A stretch of 12,363 nucleotides of DNA from an uncultured Bacteroides sp. (GTDB lineage: Bacteria; Bacteroidota; Bacteroidia; Bacteroidales; UBA932): positions 1-12,363 of the forward strand of contig UREV01000035.1 of assembly GCA_900546925.1 (NCBI GenBank), written 5' to 3'. The notes under the pieces are model-generated. The model was given only the letters and a program-made list of their open reading frames with translations. It was not told the origin of the DNA and ran no database searches. Made by a program: the position numbers and the translations under genes. Shown one piece after another: positions 6,020 to 12,363 of the stretch (position 1 is the stretch's first letter; each line of letters begins with the position of its first letter).

Positions 6020-6574
6020 TTATTTTAATTTAGTGTTATAATGAGCTGAAACCTTTCCCTTGGAAATATTCAGCAACTTCTTGGCTACCATTTTTTTACG
6101 AATAGGTGCGAGGTGGTCTACGAACATGTCTCCATCCAAGTGTGACATCTCATGCTGCACCATTCTGCAGGCGAATTTGTCGAACTTCTCAGTGACCTTT
6201 TCGCCGTCCTCGTTATAATACTCCACGGTGATGGAAGCAGGACGCTTCACGTCGCCGTAGATTCCCGGAATACTTAAACAACCTTCTGAATACACATTTT
6301 CATCCTCGCTCTCCTCGATAATCACAGGATTAATCATAGTGCGCTTGAAGTCCTTCAGATAATCGTAAACATCCACCATGCCGGTGCCGTCCACGATGAG
6401 CGCCCTTTTGCTGACGCCGATCTGGGGAGCCGCAAGCCCGCAACCGTCCGCGTGGGCCAATGTCTCTTTCAGATCTTTCACAAGATTCGAGATGTATTCC
6501 TTATCGTTTAAGTCAATGTCTTCCGCTTTGGCTCTGAGCACTTCTGAGCCATATATATAAATAGGTTGTATCAT
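6020..6574 (-). CDS. def: Peptide deformylase
   Basis: Removes the N-formyl group from nascent proteins, using a bound metal (commonly Fe2+). It has 184 residues. The three family motifs are visible: GCGLAAPQ (44-51), EGCLS (97-101, with metal ligand C99) and QHEMSH (140-145, with metal ligands H141 and H145 and catalytic E142). The third motif carries Ser144 where many deformylases have Asp (HExDH), a mild deviation outside the metal ligands. It sits 31 nt after ruvX and 2 nt before the phosphohexomutase gene. Confidence 0.95.
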   Translation of the reverse strand: MIQPIYIYGSEVLRAKAEDIDLNDKEYISNLVKDLKETLAHADGCGLAAPQIGVSKRALIVDGTGMVDVYDYLKDFKRTMINPVIIEESEDENVYSEGCLSIPGIYGDVKRPASITVEYYNEDGEKVTEKFDKFACRMVQHEMSHLDGDMFVDHLAPIRKKMVAKKLLNISKGKVSAHYNTKLK

Positions 6575-6605
6575 ATTGTTTAATTATTATCAATTATTGC
6601 AAACG

Positions 6606-7115
6606 CTACCGTCTTCGTTTTTTCTTTCCGGATACGTTTCTGGACAATGTCTCCGGTATGGGGCAATTCAAGGTTTCAAAAGACATGCCATTGGACGAAG
6701 ACGAGCCGGTGCGGTCCAGATAACTTTGCAGAATAATGGCTGCACTGATTTTATCCACTGATGCCTTGTCTCTTCTTTCCGATGCTTTCATACCGCCGTC
6801 TATCATCGCCCTATGCGCCAGAACAGACGTAAACCTTTCATCTTCAAGCGTTACCGGTATATTCGGGAAATGCTTTGCGAGCTGCTTCAGGAACACTTCC
6901 ACATCAGCAGCCGCTTCGGAAGGCTGTCCGTTCATATTTATCGGATAACCTACGACAAAACGTACAATGGTCTCCTGTTCAGCATATTTTTGAAGATATT
7001 CTATTATATTTGCACTTTGCACGGTTTCCAGAGCGGACGCAAAGATGCGGAGGGGATCGCTGACCGCGACTCCTATCCTTTTTCTTCCGTAGTCTATGCC
7101 GATTATTCTGTCCAT
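6606..7115 (-). CDS. ruvX: RuvX/YqgF family RNase H-fold nuclease (putative Holliday junction resolvase)
   Basis: Family members are annotated as putative Holliday junction resolvases and are also linked to pre-16S rRNA processing. It has 169 residues. The expected acidic positions are present: D8 in GIDYG, E91 in LEDERFTS, and D121 in VDKISAAIILQSYL; VVGYPINMNG matches the conserved central strand. After the family core (about 1-136) there is a ~30-residue tail, Ser-rich at first and ending in the basic GKKKRRR, possibly for nucleic-acid contact. It is the first gene of the minus-strand operon with def, and is divergent from the M23 peptidase gene across only 33 bp. Confidence 0.93.
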   Translation of the reverse strand: MDRIIGIDYGRKRIGVAVSDPLRIFASALETVQSANIIEYLQKYAEQETIVRFVVGYPINMNGQPSEAAADVEVFLKQLAKHFPNIPVTLEDERFTSVLAHRAMIDGGMKASERRDKASVDKISAAIILQSYLDRTGSSSSNGMSFETLNCPIPETLSRNVSGKKKRRR

Positions 7116-7148
7116 ATCTGTGCAAAGTTAATAATATTTGTCGAAATC
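7116..7148. promoter_or_regulatory. 33-bp divergent promoter region between ruvX and the M23-dxr operon
   Basis: On the minus strand TAACTTTG (7130 to 7123) fits the Bacteroidetes -7 consensus but ends only 7 nt before the ruvX ATG, implying a leaderless or nearly leaderless mRNA; no TTTG box stands at the expected distance. On the plus strand TAATATTTG (7132-7140) is one base too long for the consensus, with only TTCTG 21 nt upstream. Both assignments are tentative. Confidence 0.3.
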
Positions 7149-8000
7149 ATGGCTAAACAGGCAAAAGGACCGAAAGTAGAGCATTTCAGAATATCGCTTA
7201 TCGATGACATGACCCACAAGCAATTATGGGTCATGCGCTTCACGAGGGTCAGTTTTTTCGTGTTTTTGATATCTGCAGTGATGGTCATTATGGCTGTCTC
7301 ATTTTCATTGATAGCATACACTCCGATACGCACATTCATCCCGGGTTATCCGGATGCCCATACCAAGCGTGCGGCCATCAACAATGCCATAAAGGTGGAT
7401 TCTCTCCAGAATGTCATATATACATGGATGTTCTATGCGGATAATCTGAAAAAGGTCATGGAAGGGGAAGACCCTGTCGCTATCGACAGCATTATCCGTA
7501 ATACTGCATCAGAAATCAGTGCTGAAAAAGCAAAGAAAAATCTCGGTGAACGTGATTCCCTGTTGAGGGAGAATGTGAAGCAGGCCGAACAGTTCGGACT
7601 TTCACAGTCACTGAAACGAGACTTGCCGATAGAAGGAATACATTTCTTTACACCGCTGAAAGGTGTTGTCTCTCAGGGATATGACCAAATACTTCACCCC
7701 TACATTGACATAACCGCTCCTGCGAATTCGGTGGTGATGTCGGTTCTGGACGGGACGGTGATCGGGGCCGGCTGGAGCGACGACTCGGGATATACGATAC
7801 AGATACAGCACTCCGATGACTTGGTGTCGGTGTATAAACATAATCAGAAATTGTTGAAAAAAACAGGGGACAAAGTTTCTGCAGGCTCGCCTGTGGCTCT
7901 TGTCGGGAATACGGGAGCGCTTACGACAGGTGACCATCTGCACTTCGAGTTGTGGTATAAAGGAGAAGCTGTGGACCCTACAAAATACATTAATTTCTAA
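7149..8000 (+). CDS. Membrane-anchored M23 family metallopeptidase
   Basis: Predicted peptidoglycan hydrolase, or hydrolase activator, tethered to the inner membrane; 283 residues. A cytoplasmic N-terminus of about 32 residues precedes one transmembrane helix (about 33-57), then a helical region (about 75-155, probably coiled coil), then the M23 domain (about 165-280). Metal and catalytic residues are intact: HPYID (H183, D187), YKH (H231) and HLHFE (H263, H265). The frame is open further upstream to 6813, but that part lies inside ruvX on the other strand; MAKQ at 7149 is the first start after the ruvX promoter zone and gives the normal domain layout. Its stop overlaps the dxr start by one base (TAATG), indicating translational coupling. 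Confidence 0.9.
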   Translation: MAKQAKGPKVEHFRISLIDDMTHKQLWVMRFTRVSFFVFLISAVMVIMAVSFSLIAYTPIRTFIPGYPDAHTKRAAINNAIKVDSLQNVIYTWMFYADNLKKVMEGEDPVAIDSIIRNTASEISAEKAKKNLGERDSLLRENVKQAEQFGLSQSLKRDLPIEGIHFFTPLKGVVSQGYDQILHPYIDITAPANSVVMSVLDGTVIGAGWSDDSGYTIQIQHSDDLVSVYKHNQKLLKKTGDKVSAGSPVALVGNTGALTTGDHLHFELWYKGEAVDPTKYINF

Positions 8001-9175
8001 TGACTGGAAAAAGAAAGATAGCCATCCTCGGCTCTACAGGATCTATAGGAAAGCAGGCTTTGGATGTCGTGAAGCAGCATAGTGATTTGTTCGAAGTGGA
8101 ACTGCTTACGGCTAACAATAGTTCGGAATTGCTTATCAGGCAGGCGCTTGAGTTTAAGCCGAACAATGTCGTAATATGTAATCCTGACAAGTATGATGAA
8201 GTGGCGGATGCGTTGCAACCACATGATATAAAGGTCTTTGCGGGAATGGACTCAGTCTGTGACCTCGTCGGTGCAGAAGACATTGACATAGTCCTTACTG
8301 CGCTGGTGGGATTCAGCGGGCTCAGGCCTACGGTCGCGGCGATCAAGGCCGGGAAGGTGATTGCGCTGGCGAACAAGGAGACGCTGGTGGCGGGCGGTCC
8401 GGTGGTGACGGCGCTGGCGAAGCAATACAAGACTCCGATTCTCCCGGTGGATTCCGAGCATTCCGCTATATTCCAATGCCTTATGGGCGCTGCGGGTAAT
8501 GCTGTGGAGAAGATTCACCTTACGGCTTCTGGCGGACCTTTCCGTACTTGGGAGCGTGAAAAGATAGCGGCTGCCACATTCGCGGAGGCATTGCATCATC
8601 CTCAGTGGCACATGGGCGCCAAAATCACCATCGATTCAGCTACCATGATGAACAAAGGTTTCGAGATGATCGAGGCGAAATGGCTTTTCGATGTCTCGCC
8701 TGAGAAAATCAACATAGTCGTTCAACCTCAGTCTATTATACACTCTATGGTAGAGTTTGCGGACGGTGCTGTTATCGCCCAGCTCGGATGCCCGGATATG
8801 CGTGAACCTATCCAGTTTGCGTTGAGTTTTCCGGACCGTCTGACGCTGGACAACAAGAAACTGGACTTTGCATCTTTGGGGACATTGACCTTCGAAAAGC
8901 CTGATATGGAGAAGTTTCCGTGTCTCGGGCTCGCGTTCGAGGCTATCGGCAGGGGAGGAAACATCCCTTGCGTCATGAATGCTGCCAACGAAGCCGCCGT
9001 GGCATCTTACCTGCGCGGCGAAATAGGTTTCTACGACATTTCTGACATTATTTCAGACTGTATGGCTGGTGCGGAATTTGTTGAGAATCTTACGATAGAC
9101 GATTTGATCGCTATCAACGACGAGACATACAGAATAGCCGCAGAGAAATGTGCGGCGCGCAAAACAGTAAAGTAA
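8000..9175 (+). CDS. dxr: 1-deoxy-D-xylulose 5-phosphate reductoisomerase
   Basis: Second enzyme of the MEP isoprenoid pathway; it converts DXP to MEP with NADPH and a divalent metal in the cytoplasm. The 391 residues are full length. Visible motifs are the NADPH-binding GSTGSIG (11-17), ANKETLVAGG (124-133), the metal-ligand segment DSEHSAIFQ (D151, E153), the substrate loop LTASGGPF, and the HPQWHMGAKITIDSATMMNKG block (200-220) followed by metal ligand E222. The start is fixed by the one-base overlap with the peptidase stop; rseP begins one base after its stop. The pathway implies that isoprenoids, including the undecaprenyl carrier used for peptidoglycan, come from MEP rather than mevalonate. 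Confidence 0.97.
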   Translation: MTGKRKIAILGSTGSIGKQALDVVKQHSDLFEVELLTANNSSELLIRQALEFKPNNVVICNPDKYDEVADALQPHDIKVFAGMDSVCDLVGAEDIDIVLTALVGFSGLRPTVAAIKAGKVIALANKETLVAGGPVVTALAKQYKTPILPVDSEHSAIFQCLMGAAGNAVEKIHLTASGGPFRTWEREKIAAATFAEALHHPQWHMGAKITIDSATMMNKGFEMIEAKWLFDVSPEKINIVVQPQSIIHSMVEFADGAVIAQLGCPDMREPIQFALSFPDRLTLDNKKLDFASLGTLTFEKPDMEKFPCLGLAFEAIGRGGNIPCVMNAANEAAVASYLRGEIGFYDISDIISDCMAGAEFVENLTIDDLIAINDETYRIAAEKCAARKTVK

Positions 9176-9176
9176 T

Positions 9177-10517
9177 ATGGCGATATTGATGAAAGTGCTG
9201 CAGGTTATCATAGCCTTGTCAGTGCTTATAGCTATACATGAATTCGGACATTTTTTCTTCGCCCGCATCTTCGGAATACGTGTGGACAAGTTCTTCCTTT
9301 TCTTCGATGCCGGAGGGGTTAAACTGTTCAGTACCAAGACTTCCAAATGGTTCACGAAACTGTTTCCGAAATTCAGGGACAAGGAAACTGAATACGGAAT
9401 CGGCTGGCTGCCGTTGGGAGGATATTGCAAAATCAACGGAATGATAGACGAGTCCATGGACACGGAAATGCTCAAGCACGACCCGCAGCCATGGGAATTC
9501 CGCTCCAAACCGGCTTGGCAACGCCTTCTGGTGATGGCCGGCGGAGTGCTGTTTAATTTCATTTTCGCGATTTTCATCTATATCGGGATGCTCGCGACGG
9601 TCGGGAACGACTATTTGAGCAATAAGGAGAATAGTATCTATGTCAATGATTTGGCTTACGATATGGGTTTCCGCACCGGTGACAGAGTCCTGAGTTTCGA
9701 CGACTATATTCCGGAAGATTTCGCCATGCTGCAGGCTGACCTTGCAAGGCGTGACGTGAAGATAGCCAAAGTGTTACGCGGAACCGACACAGTCTCGCTT
9801 TACATCGACCACAGTCGGATCGGCGAAGTCCTGAACTCCCCGGGAATGTTCTCCCTCGCCATCCCGTTCATCGTCGATTCGCTCGCCGCGGGTTCTGTCA
9901 ATGCCGGGGCTGACATCGAGCACGGCGACCGCGTAATCGGAATCGACACCACCAGAATCGCCTACCTCCAGGACGCTTGGAAGGCGCTTCAGGCCAATGC
10001 CGGACGACGCGTCGATGCCTCCATTCTAAGAGGAAAGGATACTGTCAATGTCCCTCTGCAGGTGGATACAGCGGGAAAAATAGGTGTGGCCCTGCAGGTT
10101 CCAGGACTTCAGAAACGTGAATATACACTTGCTCAGGCTATCCCTGCCGGCTTCAAATATACGATAGATATGGTAACCGGCTATGTTCGTGACCTTAAGT
10201 TGGTTGCGACGCCGAGCACAGGCGCATACAAATCAGTGGGCAGTTTCATAGCCATAGGACAAGTATTCCCCTCCACATGGAACTGGCTTATATTCATGAA
10301 TTTACTTGCGCTGCTTTCGATTATGCTCGGCGTCATGAACCTCATACCCATCCCTGGACTTGACGGAGGACATATGCTTTTCGTGCTTTGCGAGATGATA
10401 ACGGGAAAGAAGCCGGGCGACAAGTTCATTATGGCTGCACAAGTATTTGGAATGTTCATTCTGTTGGCTATCATGGTGATGGCTTTCGGAAATGATATTG
10501 GAAGACTTATACGATAA
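9177..10517 (+). CDS. rseP: RseP-type site-2 zinc metalloprotease
   Basis: Inner-membrane intramembrane protease of the S2P family. In E. coli RseP cleaves the anti-sigma factor RseA and leftover signal peptides; the Bacteroidales substrate is not shown here. It has 446 residues. The N-terminal membrane helix carries HEFGH (21-25), and the C-terminal membrane region carries the partner motif NLIPIPGLDG (388-397) with the third zinc ligand D396. PDZ-like sequence lies between (about 205-310). A hydrophobic segment precedes it at about 118-145 and a last one lies at about 420-440. It is preceded by dxr with a one-base gap, a common bacterial pairing, and followed by the DUF4837 lipoprotein gene after 18 bp. 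Confidence 0.95.
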   Translation: MAILMKVLQVIIALSVLIAIHEFGHFFFARIFGIRVDKFFLFFDAGGVKLFSTKTSKWFTKLFPKFRDKETEYGIGWLPLGGYCKINGMIDESMDTEMLKHDPQPWEFRSKPAWQRLLVMAGGVLFNFIFAIFIYIGMLATVGNDYLSNKENSIYVNDLAYDMGFRTGDRVLSFDDYIPEDFAMLQADLARRDVKIAKVLRGTDTVSLYIDHSRIGEVLNSPGMFSLAIPFIVDSLAAGSVNAGADIEHGDRVIGIDTTRIAYLQDAWKALQANAGRRVDASILRGKDTVNVPLQVDTAGKIGVALQVPGLQKREYTLAQAIPAGFKYTIDMVTGYVRDLKLVATPSTGAYKSVGSFIAIGQVFPSTWNWLIFMNLLALLSIMLGVMNLIPIPGLDGGHMLFVLCEMITGKKPGDKFIMAAQVFGMFILLAIMVMAFGNDIGRLIR

Positions 10518-10535
10518 CTTTTAAAATATAATATT

Positions 10536-11540
10536 ATGAATATCAAACGTCTGGTAGCATTGACCTTAGCCCTCACGGGTATCCTGGCTATGCTGGCGTC
10601 CTGCAAGGGCGGCTCTTCCAAACCTTTATTGCCGAACGTGAGCGGAAAGGCCGGAGAGGTAATTGTAGTGATGAACAAGGATGATTGGGATGGAAACTTG
10701 GGAGCGGCCACTCGAGATCTGCTGGCCTCCGACTATCCTTTCCTGCCTCAGAGAGAACCGCTTTTCTCTGTGGTCAATGTCCCTGTGGCCGGATTTGCTG
10801 ACTTGTTCAAGATTCATAGAAATATACTTATATATAATATAGCTCCGGATGTGAAGAAAAGCGGAGTCATTTACGTGAGCGACAAATGGGCCTATCCTCA
10901 GTGCATCGTCCAGATCTCAGCTCCGAGCAGCGATTCTGCCGCCACCATCCTGAAAGAGAATGGTGAGAGGGTGGTCAATGCCATCGAACAGGCTGAGCGT
11001 GACAGGGTTATCGCCAACTCCAAGCGCTACGAGGAGCCGAGCATCCCTCCTGCAGTGAAGGAGATGACAGGCGGTTCTCCACATTTCCCTACGGGATATA
11101 AACTGAGAAAGAAGACGGAAGATTTTCTGTGGATTTCCGACGACAAGCAGTACGTTACACAGGGAGTGTTCGTCTACAAATATCCTGCAGCGGCGAGTGA
11201 CAACTTTACAGAAGCCAATATTATCGCTCACAGGAATCAGTTTTTGAAAGAAAACGTTCCGGGAATGTTCGACAATACTTATATGATTACAAATGAATTG
11301 GCTACTCCGTCCGTGCAGTTCATACGTTTCCGTGGACGTCAGTTCGCTGAGACCAGGGGATTGTGGGAGGTGCACGGCGACTTTATGGGAGGTCCGTTCG
11401 TGTCACATTCATTCTATAGCCGCGACGGCAAGTATATAATAGTCCTCGACGGTTTCGTTTATGCGCCTAAGTATGATAAGCGTCAGTATCTCAGGCAGGT
11501 AGAGTCGATTTTGTATTCTTTCGAATGGGATAAAGAATAA
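10536..11540 (+). CDS. DUF4837 family lipoprotein
   Basis: Lipoprotein of unknown function; 334 residues. A signal peptide ends in a canonical lipobox LASC with C23 as the lipidated residue. The mature protein resembles the Bacteroidetes DUF4837 family: an early GKAGEVIVVM strand, then LPQREPLFSVV and a HRNIL segment, and a C-terminal part with TRGLWEVHGDFMGGPF and GFVYAPKYDKR. No catalytic motif is recognised. It is the last gene of the M23-dxr-rseP unit, suggesting an envelope role, but that is inference from position. No clear terminator follows it. Confidence 0.85.
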   Translation: MNIKRLVALTLALTGILAMLASCKGGSSKPLLPNVSGKAGEVIVVMNKDDWDGNLGAATRDLLASDYPFLPQREPLFSVVNVPVAGFADLFKIHRNILIYNIAPDVKKSGVIYVSDKWAYPQCIVQISAPSSDSAATILKENGERVVNAIEQAERDRVIANSKRYEEPSIPPAVKEMTGGSPHFPTGYKLRKKTEDFLWISDDKQYVTQGVFVYKYPAAASDNFTEANIIAHRNQFLKENVPGMFDNTYMITNELATPSVQFIRFRGRQFAETRGLWEVHGDFMGGPFVSHSFYSRDGKYIIVLDGFVYAPKYDKRQYLRQVESILYSFEWDKE

Positions 11541-11578
11541 AAAAGTGAAGCAATCTTGCCTGAAAATGTTAAAAATAT

Positions 11579-11609
11579 TTTGAGGAGAAAAAAATAATAT
11601 ATACCTTTG
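11579..11609 (+). promoter_or_regulatory. Bacteroidetes-type promoter of the tRNA-Glu/rpsT/tRNA-Pro unit
   Basis: TTTG (11579-11582), a 19-nt spacer, then TACCTTTG (11602-11609), which fits TTTG-N19-TAnnTTTG exactly. Predicted start is near 11615, about 35 nt before the tRNA. The preceding ~40 nt hold only a weak GCAA/TTGC hairpin after the DUF4837 gene. Confidence 0.85.
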
Positions 11610-11650
11610 CAATCCCTTAAAACTCCAACCGAGTTTAAGAAGGTAAGTCT

Positions 11651-11722
11651 GGTGGGTTCGTATAACGGTTAGTACTCGAGATTTTCATTCTCGCAATAGG
11701 AGTTCGATTCTCCTACCCACTA
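11651..11722 (+). tRNA. tRNA-Glu (anticodon UUC)
   Basis: The cloverleaf folds by eye. The acceptor GGTGGGT pairs with ACCCACT (11715-11721), with a G-U first pair. The anticodon stem is CGAGA/TCTCG (11677-11681, 11689-11693) around a 7-nt loop with anticodon TTC at 11684-11686. The T arm is AGGAG-TTCGATT-CTCCT. CCA is not encoded (CTA follows the discriminator A11722), so it must be added after transcription. Confidence 0.96.
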
Positions 11723-11745
11723 CTAATAATTAAAAAATAAAAACA

Positions 11746-12000
11746 ATGGCAAATAACGCATCTGCTGAAAAGTGCATTCGCCAGAGCGAAAGGCACAGAT
11801 TGCATAATAAATATTATGCGAAGACTACAAGGAATGCTATACGTGCGATCAGAAATACGACAGATAAGAAAGCTGCCGAGGCTAATGCCCCTAAAGTATA
11901 TGCCATGATCGACAAACTCGCTAAGGTAGGCATCATTCACAAGAATAAAGCTGCTAACCTTAAGAGTGGAATAGCACTCTACATCAACAAGCTGGCGTAA
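11746..12000 (+). CDS. rpsT: 30S ribosomal protein S20
   Basis: Binds 16S rRNA in the body of the small subunit. The 84 residues are the normal length, and the protein is Lys/Arg/Ala-rich and helical. Recognisable family segments are KTTRNAIRAIR and MIDKLAKVGIIHKNKAANLKSGIA. The N-terminus, MANNASAEKCIRQ, departs from the usual MANHKSA-x-KRIRQ pattern (HK to NA, and Cys in place of a basic residue). It starts 23 nt after tRNA-Glu behind an A-rich leader without a Shine-Dalgarno site, and ends 19 nt before tRNA-Pro, so all three are probably one transcript. Confidence 0.97.
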   Translation: MANNASAEKCIRQSERHRLHNKYYAKTTRNAIRAIRNTTDKKAAEANAPKVYAMIDKLAKVGIIHKNKAANLKSGIALYINKLA

Positions 12001-12019
12001 GCTTTTGAATTAAGGTCAG

Positions 12020-12093
12020 CGGGATGTAGCGCAGTTGGCTAGCGCACTACGTTCGGGACGTAGGGGTCGTGCGTTCGAGTCGCATCATCCCGA
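12020..12093 (+). tRNA. tRNA-Pro (anticodon CGG)
   Basis: The acceptor CGGGATG pairs perfectly with CATCCCG (12086-12092). The anticodon stem CTACG/CGTAG flanks the loop TTCGGGA with anticodon CGG at 12054-12056. The T arm contains GTTCGAGTC. CCA is not encoded. It lies 19 nt after rpsT and 10 nt before the terminator stem. Confidence 0.96.
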
Positions 12094-12103
12094 CTTGCAA
12101 TAG

Positions 12104-12130
12104 AGAAGTTCAGTAATGAACTTCTTTTTT
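12104..12130 (+). terminator. Intrinsic terminator of the tRNA-Glu/rpsT/tRNA-Pro unit
   Basis: AGAAGTTCA (12104-12112) and TGAACTTCT (12117-12125) form a perfect 9-bp stem with a GTAA loop; the T run continues to 12130 and, after one C, to 12136. Confidence 0.9.
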
Positions 12131-12135
12131 CTTTT

Positions 12136-12363
12136 TATGCGACTTTCAAGTCGCTCTGTCCGTCAATAGCCGGAACCCATGACGCGACTTTTGCAGCGGC
12201 GGAGCGCACAGCTCCGACCTCGTGCCGGCGAAGCCCCATTGTGGGGCAGGGGTAAAACCGTTGTTTCTCTTAATGAACAAATCACCGTTTCCGATAAGCC
12301 GGCGGCGCGGGTGGCCGCCGAAAGGCATGGCCATCCGCGGCCATGTAAGCGGAAGGGGCCCAG
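12136..12363. other. Hairpin-dense non-coding tail
   Basis: After the terminator there is a series of perfect short hairpins: GCGACTT-TC-AAGTCGC (12139-12154), with GCGACTT repeated at 12184-12190; CGGAGC/GCTCCG (12200-12216); and GCCCCA-TTG-TGGGGC (12233-12247). A GC-rich stretch then leads into the dispersed palindromic repeat at 12320. A 62-residue minus-strand frame here (12146-12334) runs through these repeats and is not called. The window stops inside this structure. Confidence 0.6.
12320..12362. repeat. Dispersed 43-bp palindromic repeat, copy 2
   Basis: Matches 3167-3209 at 37 of 43 positions. The central palindrome is CATGGCC (12326-12332) with GGCCATG (12339-12345). Compared with copy 1 the outer T-A pair has become C-G. 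The copy ends with the window, so its true right boundary is unknown; in copy 1 the sequence continues into another hairpin (CCCAC-GCA-GTGGG). Confidence 0.75.

Noticed and set aside
6813..7148. Upstream extension of the membrane M23 peptidase frame
   Set aside because: This part is antisense to ruvX, whose conserved motifs are clear; the MAKQ start at 7149 gives the expected cytoplasmic tail and membrane helix.
12146..12334. 62-residue minus-strand reading frame
   Set aside because: It covers the hairpin-dense tail and the dispersed repeat, and has no domain or supporting start context.

Overview
The window reads as a chromosomal segment of a Bacteroidales bacterium, probably a gut commensal; the genus cannot be resolved from the sequence alone. 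The evidence is the Bacteroidetes-type promoter TTTG-N19-TAnnTTTG ahead of the tRNA-Glu gene, A-rich leaders instead of strong Shine-Dalgarno sites, tRNAs without an encoded CCA, a DUF4837 lipoprotein (a family known from Bacteroidetes), and a secreted GH29-type alpha-L-fucosidase.

Layout. (1) 1-626 is non-coding and repeat-rich. It holds a 12-bp inverted repeat with further TTACACC motifs, and two stem-loop elements of identical geometry (12-nt arms, 45-nt loop) set 14 nt apart. (2) 627-2780 is a stand-alone secreted alpha-L-fucosidase gene carrying two unrelated in-frame minisatellites, a 108-bp unit after the signal peptide and a 114-bp unit inside the C-terminal carbohydrate-binding-type domain. 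(3) 2781-3488 is non-coding, with two direct copies of a ~112-bp hairpin-bearing repeat that bracket a copy of another dispersed repeat. (4) 3489-7115, minus strand: ruvX-def-phosphohexomutase, a terminator-like hairpin, then a LysM/M23 peptidase. (5) 7149-11540, plus strand: membrane-anchored M23 peptidase-dxr-rseP-DUF4837 lipoprotein, tightly packed. (6) 11579-12130: a compact unit of promoter, tRNA-Glu(UUC), rpsT, tRNA-Pro(CGG) and intrinsic terminator. (7) 12136-12363: a hairpin-dense tail ending in a second copy of the dispersed repeat of region 3; the window stops at the edge of the part that can be matched.

How the genes relate. Regions 4-6 are housekeeping: phosphosugar isomerisation, N-terminal deformylation, a predicted RNase H-fold nuclease, peptidoglycan cleavage, the committed MEP-pathway step, regulated intramembrane proteolysis, and translation parts. 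The two M23 peptidases, RseP and the lipoprotein give an envelope-maintenance theme. The fucosidase is the accessory gene and would release fucose from host or plant glycans. I found no defence system, integrase, transposase or CRISPR array. The most unusual material is the internal repeat expansion in the fucosidase and at least three families of structured intergenic repeats around it, none of which I can assign to a named family.
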